Shown here in pieces: positions 7,124 through 14,030 of a DNA stretch of 22,185 bases; positions within the stretch are counted from its first letter, which is position 1; each line of letters starts with the position of its first letter. The translations under genes and the position numbers were made by a program. A model generated the notes under the pieces. It saw only the letters and a list, made by a program, of their open reading frames with translations, searched no databases and was not told the DNA's origin. The stretch lies in NCBI GenBank assembly GCA_038214535.1, contig JBBQRS010000080.1:1-22185 (forward strand), given 5' to 3'. The stretch comes from JBBQRS01 sp038214535 (GTDB lineage Bacteria > Chloroflexota > Anaerolineae > CG2-30-64-16).

Positions 7124-8149
7124 ATGATCCACGAATTCATCTTCAACGACCCACCGACCCCCGAGTGCCACGCCTCCACCATCGCAGAGACGCCTGGCGG
7201 GCTGGTCGCGGCGTGGTTCGGCGGGACACGCGAGGGGGCCGACGACACCGCAATCTGGTGCGCGCGGCGGGACGATGATGGGTGGGGTGCGCCGGTGCAG
7301 GTCGCCGATGGGCGCACGCCGGACGGGGCGCGCTATCCCTGCTGGAACCCGGTGCTGCACCAGGAGCCGGGCGGCCCGCTGCTCCTCTTCTACAAGGTGG
7401 GGCCGAACCCGCGCACGTGGTGGGGCATGTCGCTGCGCTCCGCTGACGCGGGCACAACGTGGTCTGCGCCACTGAGACTACCCGGCAACATTCTTGGCCC
7501 GATCAAGAACAAGCCGCTGCGCCTGGCCGGCGGCGACCTGCTATGCCCGTCGAGCAGTGAGGGGGAGGCGATCGGCCCGAACGGGATACGGCCCGTGTGG
7601 GAGGCGTTCATCGAGCGCACGAGCGACGGCAGGCGCACCTGGACCGTCACCCCCGCGCTGAACGCCTGGCGGGAGATCGCCGCCATTCAACCTGCGCTGA
7701 TCGCCTATCCCACGGGGCGGTTGCAAATGCTCTGCCGGACGATGCAGGGACGCATTGCGGCGTGCTGGTCGGCGGACGGTGGGCGTACGTGGGGTAAGAT
7801 GACGCTCACTGACCTGCCCAACCCCAACAGCGGGATAGACGCCGTGGGGCTGCGCGATGGGCGCGCGGCTTTGTGCTACAACCCGACCTCACCCCCGCTC
7901 GATGCGTGGGGTGGGCCGCGCACCCCGCTGGTCGTCGCGCTCTCAGATGACGGCGAGACCTGGCGCGACATCGCAACGCTGGAAGACGCCCCCGGCGAAT
8001 ACTCCTACCCCGCGATCATCCAGACTGGTGACGGCGCGCTCCACATCACCTACACCTGGCAGCGCACGGCCATCAAACACGTTGCCATGCCCTTACCCCG
8101 GCCTCTCCCAAAGAGCGAGGGAGCCGGAACGCCCCTACCGGCCCGGTAA
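7124..8149 (+). CDS. Sialidase-like Asp-box (BNR) protein
   Basis: This is a six-bladed beta-propeller of the exo-alpha-sialidase/neuraminidase-like superfamily, 341 aa. Asp-box motifs (S-x-D-x-G-x-T-W or variants) lie at residues 106-113, 167-173, 216-223 and 274-280. Blocks such as CHASTIAETPGG, WFGGTREGADD, LGPIKNKPLRL, LPNPNSGIDAV and EYSYPAIIQTGDGALHITYT are typical of the non-secreted bacterial and plant branch of this family. No signal peptide is visible, so it is probably cytoplasmic and its real substrate may not be sialic acid. The domain normally ends near IKHVAM (about residue 323). The last 18 residues come from a palindromic repeat. The ATG at 7124 is preceded by a G-rich GGGGGA. 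The 3' end overlaps the convergent PIG-L gene by 15 bp. Confidence 0.85.
   Translation: MIHEFIFNDPPTPECHASTIAETPGGLVAAWFGGTREGADDTAIWCARRDDDGWGAPVQVADGRTPDGARYPCWNPVLHQEPGGPLLLFYKVGPNPRTWWGMSLRSADAGTTWSAPLRLPGNILGPIKNKPLRLAGGDLLCPSSSEGEAIGPNGIRPVWEAFIERTSDGRRTWTVTPALNAWREIAAIQPALIAYPTGRLQMLCRTMQGRIAACWSADGGRTWGKMTLTDLPNPNSGIDAVGLRDGRAALCYNPTSPPLDAWGGPRTPLVVALSDDGETWRDIATLEDAPGEYSYPAIIQTGDGALHITYTWQRTAIKHVAMPLPRPLPKSEGAGTPLPAR
8095..8125. repeat. Degenerate palindromic repeat inside the gene end
   Basis: The sequence CCTTACCCCGGCCTCTCCC followed by AAAGAGCGAGGGAG is a decayed version of the CTCACCCC...CCCTCTCCC...GGGAGAGGG element at 3565-3597. It encodes the proline-rich tail (PLPRPLPKSEGAG) of the sialidase-like protein. 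It lies between two convergent genes, where such elements often act as terminators. Confidence 0.5.
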
Positions 8150-9427
8150 GGCGATGACCCGCCAGGCGACCCAGTCCAATGGGACATCCGCAAGCCGCGT
8201 TTGCGCGCTGGCGAGCAGCCATTGCGGATCGCCCAGCGAGGAGCGTGGCAGCGAGAATGTCAGGCGGCGATGCGTCACGTCCACTTTGAAGTCAGGGTCC
8301 GTGATCTCCCGACCCTGATCGAAGAGCGCCGTCTTGATCTCGCTGTGATGGAGTCGGAGCTTGGGCATCCGGGCAAAGGGCACATCGGAGCGATAGCCGA
8401 ACAGGTAGACCCAGGCGACAACTCCTTCGACGACCGGCCTGGAAAACGACAGCGACACCACGAAGCGATCCCCATCCAGCCAGACCGCGCGCTCCTCGAT
8501 CCCCACGAACTTGAGGCGTTCGGCATGGGTGAGCTGGTCGGAGGCCACCGGCTGCTGGCTGGTTGTGGTTGCCCCAGGGTCGCGAGGCGTGCGCAGGTCT
8601 TCCACGTGGAAATCACCGAACAACTCGTTGCCGCGCATGAAGGAATCCAATAACTTGCGATCCAGTTTCAGTTGGGTCTTATGCGCCTGCACGGCCCGGT
8701 GTTTGGTCTCGATCTGTGGCGTGTTGAGCGGTACAGTGCGCCAGGCCGGCCCACTTGCCAGCCGTTCAGGGGCAAGCATGGCCAGGTCGGGACGATAGTT
8801 CTTGGGGCGCGGCCAGTGCGGGTGATGGACGAGAGCCGGCCACAGGGTCGGCTGCATTTCTTGCGCCAGGTTCCACAGGGCAACGCGCGTAAAGAGATAC
8901 AACGCCAGATGGTCGGGGTTATGATCGCCCGGATGCGAGGTGAAGACGACTGTCGGTTGGAACCCGCGTATGACCGTCTCCAGATCGGCAAGGATCTCGT
9001 CGGCTTTATACGGCGTCCCAGGCCGGAAGGCATTGGCATACGGCACGACCGATGTCCGGGTGAACATGCTCTCGCAGGCCGGGGCATCACCCCAGTGTTC
9101 GATCCAGATCTTGAGGGTGCGAAAATCGGGATAGCCGAGAAACGTCAGTTGATCCGAGGATAGCCCCAGGATGCCGGCGGCGGCTACCGCTTCGTCGTGG
9201 CGCACGAGGCCCATGCCCTGCACCGACGTACTGCGCAACATCAGACGTTTCCGATAGGCAATGAATGACGTTTCGGCGTTATCGCCGTAGGTCAAATACA
9301 CCAGGTGAAGCGGCAGACCCATGGCGACGGCCTGTTGAATGACGCCGCCGGTCGCGATGGTCTCGTCATCAGGGTGTGGCGCCAGGATAAGCACGCGATC
9401 ATCGGCGGAAAGGGTGAGTTCAGGCAC
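8135..9427 (-). CDS. PIG-L family deacetylase with C-terminal extra domain
   Basis: This 430-aa zinc-dependent amide hydrolase belongs to the family that removes acetyl groups from N-acetylglucosaminyl compounds. The metal motif APHPDDE lies at residues 16-22, and the second motif HPGDHNPDH at 165-173 supplies the third ligand. The catalytic domain covers about residues 8-265. After a Thr/Gln-rich linker (about 280-300) comes a 130-residue beta-rich region that I do not recognise (WLDGDRFVVSLSFSRPVV, VYLFGYRSD). I chose the GTG at 9427 because GGAGGG (9436-9441) sits 8 nt upstream. The longer frame to 9484 runs through an inverted repeat. The substrate is unknown; candidates are amino-sugar glycoconjugates. 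Confidence 0.87.
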   Translation of the reverse strand: MPELTLSADDRVLILAPHPDDETIATGGVIQQAVAMGLPLHLVYLTYGDNAETSFIAYRKRLMLRSTSVQGMGLVRHDEAVAAAGILGLSSDQLTFLGYPDFRTLKIWIEHWGDAPACESMFTRTSVVPYANAFRPGTPYKADEILADLETVIRGFQPTVVFTSHPGDHNPDHLALYLFTRVALWNLAQEMQPTLWPALVHHPHWPRPKNYRPDLAMLAPERLASGPAWRTVPLNTPQIETKHRAVQAHKTQLKLDRKLLDSFMRGNELFGDFHVEDLRTPRDPGATTTSQQPVASDQLTHAERLKFVGIEERAVWLDGDRFVVSLSFSRPVVEGVVAWVYLFGYRSDVPFARMPKLRLHHSEIKTALFDQGREITDPDFKVDVTHRRLTFSLPRSSLGDPQWLLASAQTRLADVPLDWVAWRVIALPGR

Positions 9428-9442
9428 TAAGTTTTCCCTCCG

Positions 9443-9499
9443 GTTCGTAGTGCGCTCGTAAGAGCGCCCCGCCTGCGCCCTCACGCGCGCACTACGAAC
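9443..9499. repeat. Inverted repeat with nested hairpin between reductase and PIG-L genes
   Basis: Outer arms 9443-9455 and 9487-9499 are exact 13-bp reverse complements (GTTCGTAGTGCGC). Inside, CGCTC (9453-9457) and GAGCG (9462-9466) form a second stem with a GTAA loop. The repeat starts 4 nt after the aldo/keto reductase stop (minus strand) and ends 1 nt before the Shine-Dalgarno of the PIG-L gene. It may end the reductase transcript or cover the PIG-L ribosome site. Confidence 0.65.
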
Positions 9500-9503
9500 G
9501 GGC

Positions 9504-10484
9504 TCAGCGGCCCAGCAGCGCGGCGATCTGCGTCATCTGCGCGGGGGTCAGCGGGCCGTGGTTCATCGCGCCGGCGTTCTCTTCCACCTGCGCGACCGTC
9601 TTGAAGCCGGGGATGGGAACGGTGGTCTCGCTGCGGCCCCAGAGCCACGCCAGCGCGCCCTGCGCCAGCGTGCGCCCACCGCTGGTCAGCACATCGCGGA
9701 TCGCCTCCAGCTTCGCCAGCCACTCCGGGTTGGCCTGCCCACCGACGAAGTAGCGCATCCAGTCGGGGGCGCGCCGGCCGCGCACGTCGTCAATGCTCGG
9801 TTCCGCGCCGCCGCTGTATTTCCCGGTGAGCAGCCCCATCGCCAGCGGCCCGCGGTTGATGCCGGCCAGCCCCAACTCTTCGCACAGCGCGACCATCTCG
9901 GGGTTGTCGTCCAGCACGTTGAGCTGGAACTGCACCGCGGCGCAATGTGGCCCTTCGGCGAAGACGCGGGCGCGCGCCGGATCATCGGTGCTCCACGCGT
10001 AGGCCCGAATCTTGCCCTCCGTCACCAGCTCCTCCAGCGTCTCGCGCACCTCGACCGCCGACGCGGGGTCATAGCCGCCGTTGTGAAACTGATAGAGGTC
10101 AATGTAGTCCGTATCGAGCCGCGCCAGCGACGCCTCGCACGCCTGCCGGATGAATACCGGCGACTGGTCGGAGCCGGTGATGACGCGTGTCTCCTCGTCG
10201 AACACGTTGCCGAACTTGGTCGCGATGACCACTTCGCTGCGACGTGCGTCCAACGCCCGGCCCAGCACCCGTTCGCTGTGGCCCGCGCCGTACACGTCTG
10301 CGGTATCGAAGAAGGTCACGCCCAGGTCGAGTGCGCGGTGGATGGCGCGCGTCGATTCCACGTCGTCCACCTGCCCCCACCCGACGGGCGTGTCGTCGCG
10401 CCAGAAGGGGCCGCCGATGGCCCAGCAGCCCATCCCCAATGCGCTGACCGTGATGCCGCTGCGACCGAGTGTGCGTGTAAACAT
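9504..10484 (-). CDS. Aldo/keto reductase
   Basis: This 326-aa NAD(P)H-dependent oxidoreductase has the (beta/alpha)8 barrel fold of the AKR superfamily and acts in the cytoplasm on carbonyl groups of sugars or other metabolites. The catalytic tetrad is visible: D60 and Y65 in FFDTADVYGAGHSERVLGRA, K90 in VVIATKFGN, and H134 in DLYQFHNGG. The cofactor-binding end includes TVPIPGFKTVAQVEEN. The ATG at 10484 has GAGGAG 7 nt upstream, so the upstream in-frame ATG at 10511 is rejected. The NGG after the catalytic histidine differs from the more usual HxPD. The physiological substrate cannot be assigned. Confidence 0.93.
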   Translation of the reverse strand: MFTRTLGRSGITVSALGMGCWAIGGPFWRDDTPVGWGQVDDVESTRAIHRALDLGVTFFDTADVYGAGHSERVLGRALDARRSEVVIATKFGNVFDEETRVITGSDQSPVFIRQACEASLARLDTDYIDLYQFHNGGYDPASAVEVRETLEELVTEGKIRAYAWSTDDPARARVFAEGPHCAAVQFQLNVLDDNPEMVALCEELGLAGINRGPLAMGLLTGKYSGGAEPSIDDVRGRRAPDWMRYFVGGQANPEWLAKLEAIRDVLTSGGRTLAQGALAWLWGRSETTVPIPGFKTVAQVEENAGAMNHGPLTPAQMTQIAALLGR

Positions 10485-10507
10485 GTTGATCTCCTCAAAA
10501 AGAATGG

Positions 10508-10579
10508 GCACGCGGAGACGCGGAGGTCGCGGAGGTCGAAAACAATATCTTCATCCGCGTTCTCCGCGTCTCCGCGTGC
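10508..10579. repeat. Stem-loop of ACGCGGAG-type tandem units
   Basis: Arms 10508-10533 and 10554-10579 match at 24 of 26 positions around a 20-nt loop. Each arm holds about three copies of ACGCGGAG. The repeat lies 7 nt beyond the GTPase stop codon on the minus strand and 23 nt upstream of the aldo/keto reductase start. It is therefore placed to end the peptidase-GTPase transcript. Confidence 0.7.
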
Positions 10580-10586
10580 GATACAA

Positions 10587-11819
10587 TTAGCTTTCCCTGT
10601 TCGATGACGGGTTCAGCACGTCCGGCATCCCTTCCAGCGACGCCTGGACCTGCTGCTTGAGCGTGGCCCCATCCGAGCGCTTGAGGCGCATCGTCTTCAG
10701 GCTGTCGCGCAGATAGACGCTGATGTTATGCACGATCCCCTGCAATGCCTCCTGCGAAGGGCGCTCGCCGCGCTCGAACCAGAGCATCGCGGCGTACCCC
10801 ATCGCCACGGTTGCGCCACCCGCAACGGCCGCGCTGAGCAGCCAGCCCGGCACGCCCAGGAACTTCGAAAGCTGACGCTGCACCGTGCGCGCAATGAAGC
10901 CCAGCCCGAAGGCCGCGATCAACTCTTTCGAGCGCGCCAACGTGATCTCATAGCCGTAGATGCGGGCGATGTTCAGGATGAGGCCGGTCTGGATGGCAAG
11001 CAGCGGGATGATATCGGCCAGCGGAATGGGTATCAGCGCGACGCTGGCCGCCGCGCTGGCCGCGGTGATCACGCGCTGCCAGGCCAGCTTCGAACGATAC
11101 TCCGGCAGCGCCTCGCCGATCACGGCCAACAACCGCGCATCCGTCTGCGTGACGGCCAGCACCACGCGCCCCAGGTTATCGCCGGTCGCCGTCGAAACGC
11201 CGATCAGCTCCGCGGCGTCCATGCCCAACGCCTCGGCCGCCGCCTCGATAGCCGCATCGCGGTGGCGCTTTTCGACCGTGTCTATCTTGTTGAGCGCGAC
11301 CACGTACGGCTTGTCGGTCGCCTTAAGTGAATCGAAAAGCTGCCGGTCAGAGGGCAAAATGGCGCGTGAGGCGTCGAACACGATGATGAGGAAATCGGCC
11401 TCGAGCGCGGCCTGGAAGGCGATATCCCGTTCGCGCGCACCCACCGGGCCGACCGCGTCCGCGCCGGGCGTGTCAATCAGCGTGAAGAGCTCGCCCTCGC
11501 TGATCTGCACCTCGCGCGTGGTCCCCGGTTCGTCGCCAACCACCGAATGCCTGGATTCATCCTGCACAAACCGGTTGTAGAGCGTGGACTTGCCCACGCC
11601 GGCCGGCCCAACGATCGCGATTTGCATCGCGCGCTGGTCGAAGGCGGTACGGTAATTGCCCGCGATAAAGCCGAGCAGATCGAACGCGCCGCCGGCGTCG
11701 CTCAACGCATAAGGCAGCCACGTCTGGAGGTCGCCGCGGATGTCCGCAGGGACCTGTTTCCACGCCGCCCGCACGAGCGAACGGGCGGGTTCCGGAAGAT
11801 ATGCAAATGGTTGCGCCAT
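10587..11819 (-). CDS. Era-like GTPase with DUF697 membrane domain
   Basis: This 410-aa protein binds and hydrolyses GTP and is probably membrane-associated. The G1 loop GPAGVGKST is at residues 71-79, a candidate G2 threonine at 100/101 (PGTTRE), G3 DTPG at 116-119 and G4 NKID at 177-180; all key residues are present. The C-terminal half carries two hydrophobic segments (about 255-287 and 325-347) of the DUF697/YcjF type, with PIPLADIIPLLAIQ at the first. The ATG at 11819 has AGGAGA 9 nt upstream. Eighteen nt separate it from the end of the M24 peptidase gene, so they are probably cotranscribed. The cellular role of GTPase-DUF697 proteins is poorly defined; envelope stress or membrane-linked functions are possible. 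Confidence 0.88.
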   Translation of the reverse strand: MAQPFAYLPEPARSLVRAAWKQVPADIRGDLQTWLPYALSDAGGAFDLLGFIAGNYRTAFDQRAMQIAIVGPAGVGKSTLYNRFVQDESRHSVVGDEPGTTREVQISEGELFTLIDTPGADAVGPVGARERDIAFQAALEADFLIIVFDASRAILPSDRQLFDSLKATDKPYVVALNKIDTVEKRHRDAAIEAAAEALGMDAAELIGVSTATGDNLGRVVLAVTQTDARLLAVIGEALPEYRSKLAWQRVITAASAAASVALIPIPLADIIPLLAIQTGLILNIARIYGYEITLARSKELIAAFGLGFIARTVQRQLSKFLGVPGWLLSAAVAGGATVAMGYAAMLWFERGERPSQEALQGIVHNISVYLRDSLKTMRLKRSDGATLKQQVQASLEGMPDVLNPSSNRES

Positions 11820-11837
11820 AAAGAATCTCTCCTAAAA

Positions 11838-12932
11838 CTATAGCCGGTCGGGGTAGCGGTCGAGCCGGCGCGCCCCGTCTTCGGTGATGACCCAGTTGCC
11901 CTCCAGACGCATCCCGCCCCAGCCGGGCAGGTAAATCCCCGGTTCGAGCGTGATGAGCATCCCGGCTTCGAGCGGCATCGGCTCCGCGGGGATCAGATAG
12001 GGGCGCTCTTGTTGGAACAGGCCGAAGGCGTGCCCGCTGTGATGCGGGAAGTTGTCGGCATAGCCGGCGTCCGCGATCACCTTGCGCACCGCCGCGTCCA
12101 CCGCGCGCGCCTCGACGCCGGGGCGCAGCACGTCGGCGCCGGCCTCCAGCGCATCCTCCAGCACCCAGTGCAATTCCATCTGCTTGACGGTCGGCTCGCC
12201 CACGGCGAACACGCGCGTGGTATCGGCATAGTAGCCGTGCGTGGCCGAGTAAATGTCGGCCAGGACGTGATCGGCTTCCGTGAGCACGTAGCCTTCGGGT
12301 CGCGCGTCGGGGTTGACCGTCGCCAGCCCCGCGCCCAGGTCGGCCTCGAGCGTCACGGGGCCGCCGGCGTGCTCGCACAGCGCCGCGTAGACGACGGCCC
12401 ACAGGGCAAAGTCCTTGACGCCGGGGCGCACCGCCTCACGCAGCAGCCCGAAAATATGATCGTTGCGCGCGGCGTTGGCCTCGATCTGGGCGATCTCCGC
12501 CTCATCCTTGATGCGCCGCAGCCGCCACAGGATGTCGTCAATCGCCTGGACCTCCCCGACCTGACCCTGGATTGCCGGCAGGAAGGCAGAAGGTAGTTGC
12601 GAGAGTTCGGCGGCAACCCGGCGGTCACGCAGGCCGGCCCCCCGCAAGACGCGATCCAGCGCGGCGGTCGCGTCTTCGGTCACCGCCCAGCCCGTGTTGA
12701 TGTCATATGTTTTGTAGGTAACAGTCTCTTCATCACCCAGCGGCGTGGGCGACACGGCGACGACTTTATCCGGCGTGACAATCAGGAAGGCCGGAGTGAC
12801 GCCGGACGTAGCGCCTGCAAAGTAGAACAGGTGCTCTGGTCGCGACAGAATCGCGGCGTGCAGTCCCTGCTGATCGAGGGCCTCACGCAAGGCGATAAGT
12901 CGGCGCAAACGCGTTTCAGAGGTAGTAGTCAT
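11838..12932 (-). CDS. M24 family Xaa-Pro peptidase
   Basis: This 364-aa cytoplasmic metallopeptidase belongs to the prolidase/aminopeptidase P group, which cleaves the bond before proline in short peptides. An N-terminal creatinase-like domain (about 8-140) is followed by the pita-bread catalytic domain. All five metal ligands can be placed: D226 and D237 (ADIYSATHGYYADTTR), H301 (HHSGHAFG), E330 (ITLEPGIY) and E344 (MRLEGNW). The ATG at 12932, with GGGAG about 10 nt upstream, starts at the usual family N-terminus; the frame continues to 12989 without a better signal. It is the first gene of a two-gene unit with the GTPase. Confidence 0.93.
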   Translation of the reverse strand: MTTTSETRLRRLIALREALDQQGLHAAILSRPEHLFYFAGATSGVTPAFLIVTPDKVVAVSPTPLGDEETVTYKTYDINTGWAVTEDATAALDRVLRGAGLRDRRVAAELSQLPSAFLPAIQGQVGEVQAIDDILWRLRRIKDEAEIAQIEANAARNDHIFGLLREAVRPGVKDFALWAVVYAALCEHAGGPVTLEADLGAGLATVNPDARPEGYVLTEADHVLADIYSATHGYYADTTRVFAVGEPTVKQMELHWVLEDALEAGADVLRPGVEARAVDAAVRKVIADAGYADNFPHHSGHAFGLFQQERPYLIPAEPMPLEAGMLITLEPGIYLPGWGGMRLEGNWVITEDGARRLDRYPDRL

Positions 12933-13008
12933 ATCCGCGACTCCCGATGGTGTGTTAGGTTCTCGCGCTAGTTTACCACATTCCGCCATTTTCGTCTCGG
13001 AGGATTCA

Positions 13009-13100
13009 CCACGGAGACACGGAGGACACAGGAAAGACTCTCACCACGAAGAACCGAAGAACCGAAGATGAACTTTTTTCCTTCGCTTCTTCATGGTGAG
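13009..13100. repeat. Intergenic repeat: ACACGGAG units plus 20-bp imperfect hairpin
   Basis: Bases 13009-13033 carry tandem ACGGAGACACGGAGGACAC-like units. They are followed by an inverted repeat with arms 13040-13059 and 13081-13100 (18 of 20 positions match, CTCACCACGAAGAA type). The repeat occupies most of the 303-nt space between the divergent peptidase and antitoxin genes. The rest of that gap holds the antitoxin promoter; I see no further gene in it. Confidence 0.65.
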
Positions 13101-13157
13101 TTCCGGCTTGCGGGATTACCACGTGGCTACTACAATATATATGCGTTGCTGCCGCGC

Positions 13158-13188
13158 TTGACCCAACACGAGACATCTTATAAGATGT
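13158..13188 (+). promoter_or_regulatory. Toxin-antitoxin promoter with palindromic operator
   Basis: TTGACC (13158-13163) and TAAGAT (13181-13186) are separated by 17 bp. A perfect 16-bp palindrome, ACATCTTATAAGATGT (13173-13188), covers the -10 box. A further half-site, GATGTCT (13196-13202), is the reverse complement of AGACATC at 13171-13177. An operator on the -10 region is where an antitoxin would repress its own operon. The start codon is 47 nt downstream. Confidence 0.6.
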
Positions 13189-13235
13189 GCTATGTGATGT
13201 CTACAGATCAAAGGGGTAATTATAGGAGCAGAAAC

Positions 13236-13640
13236 ATGGCGCGCTATCCCTTGAATCTTCCGGCCACGCTAAAAGAAGAGGCCGAACAATACGCGGCGCA
13301 ACAGGGCGTTTCGCTAAATCAATTCATCCTGTGGGCGGTTTCAGAGAAGGTCGGGCTGCTCAAGCAGGAGCTGGATGACCCGCGCTTTCCGCAGATCGTC
13401 TATCGGCGCGGCGCGGCGGGAACGCCCGAGCCGGTGTTACGCGGTTCCGGGGTTCACGTGCGGACCCTTGCCACCGCCGCAACGACGTGGGGGCTGGAAC
13501 CAGAGCAAATCGCGACGGAATATGATCTTGCGCCCTCGGCAGTGAGCGAAGCGCTGACGTTCTATGCGGCGCACCGGCAGGAAGTGGACGCGGCTGCCGC
13601 CTTGCAGGACAAACCACAACCCGACGATGCCGCCGCCTAA
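13236..13640 (+). CDS. Antitoxin: ribbon-helix-helix plus DUF433
   Basis: This 134-aa protein is probably the labile partner and DNA-binding autorepressor of the toxin encoded next. Residues 1-40 (RYPLNLPATLKEEAEQYAA, then GVSLNQFILWAVSEKV) look like a HicB/Arc-type ribbon-helix-helix. Residues about 52-118 match DUF433, with PVLRGSGVHVRTLATAATTW and EQIATEYDLAPSAVSEALTF forming its helix-turn-helix. The C-terminus is Ala/Asp-rich. The ATG at 13236 has AGGAG 7 nt upstream; the longer frame to 13068 runs through a repeat and the promoter. The last 14 nt overlap the toxin gene, a typical coupled arrangement. Confidence 0.82.
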   Translation: MARYPLNLPATLKEEAEQYAAQQGVSLNQFILWAVSEKVGLLKQELDDPRFPQIVYRRGAAGTPEPVLRGSGVHVRTLATAATTWGLEPEQIATEYDLAPSAVSEALTFYAAHRQEVDAAAALQDKPQPDDAAA

Positions 13641-13995
13641 GCTGCACCTGGACGCCGACACGTCTATCCGCGCGCTGGAGCGCGCGCTGGTCGCCCGTGG
13701 CCACGACGTGACGCGCACGCCTGCGCCGTGGGCTCCCCTGGACGCCGACGATGCGCAGCAATTGCTGAGCGCGACGGCGCAAGGGCGGTGTCTTTTCACG
13801 TTCAACGCGCGCGCTTTCCTGGCGCTGGCCGCGCGGTATCCGAATCACGCCGGAATCATCCTTGCCGCGCAGGCCCGCTGGTCGCGACCCGAATTAATCG
13901 GTGCGTTGGATCGCCTGCTGCGTGAAACGAAGGCCGCCGAATGGACCGGCGCAGTTCGTTGGCTGAACGATTGGCGAGACAACACCAGGTCATAG
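13627..13995 (+). CDS. DUF5615 PIN-like toxin
   Basis: This 122-aa protein belongs to the PIN-like DUF5615 family, paired with DUF433 antitoxins and presumed to be RNA-cleaving toxins. Recognisable blocks are KLHLDADTSIRALERALVAR (first acidic strand), GHDVTRTPA, DADDAQQLLSATAQG, CLFTFNARAFLAL and NHAGIIL. In the relatives I know, the strand reads TFNxRDF, with an aspartate where A63 stands here, so one predicted active-site acid seems to be missing. The ATG at 13627 lies inside the antitoxin gene with no obvious ribosome site, which suggests translational coupling. Fic follows 35 nt after the stop. Confidence 0.8.
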   Translation: MPPPKLHLDADTSIRALERALVARGHDVTRTPAPWAPLDADDAQQLLSATAQGRCLFTFNARAFLALAARYPNHAGIILAAQARWSRPELIGALDRLLRETKAAEWTGAVRWLNDWRDNTRS

Positions 13996-14030
13996 CGCAC
14001 TCATAGATCTATCCGAGAATAGGTTATTCC

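Noticed and set aside
9428..9484. N-terminal extension of the PIG-L protein
   Set aside because: It is encoded by an inverted repeat. The GTG at 9427 has GGAGGG at ideal spacing.
13009..13100. Possible CRISPR-like repeats
   Set aside because: The units are 8-10 nt, adjacent and degenerate, with no regular spacers and no cas genes.
13068..13235. Upstream extension of the antitoxin frame
   Set aside because: It crosses the repeat and the promoter/operator. The ATG at 13236 has a good AGGAG and begins at the domain.
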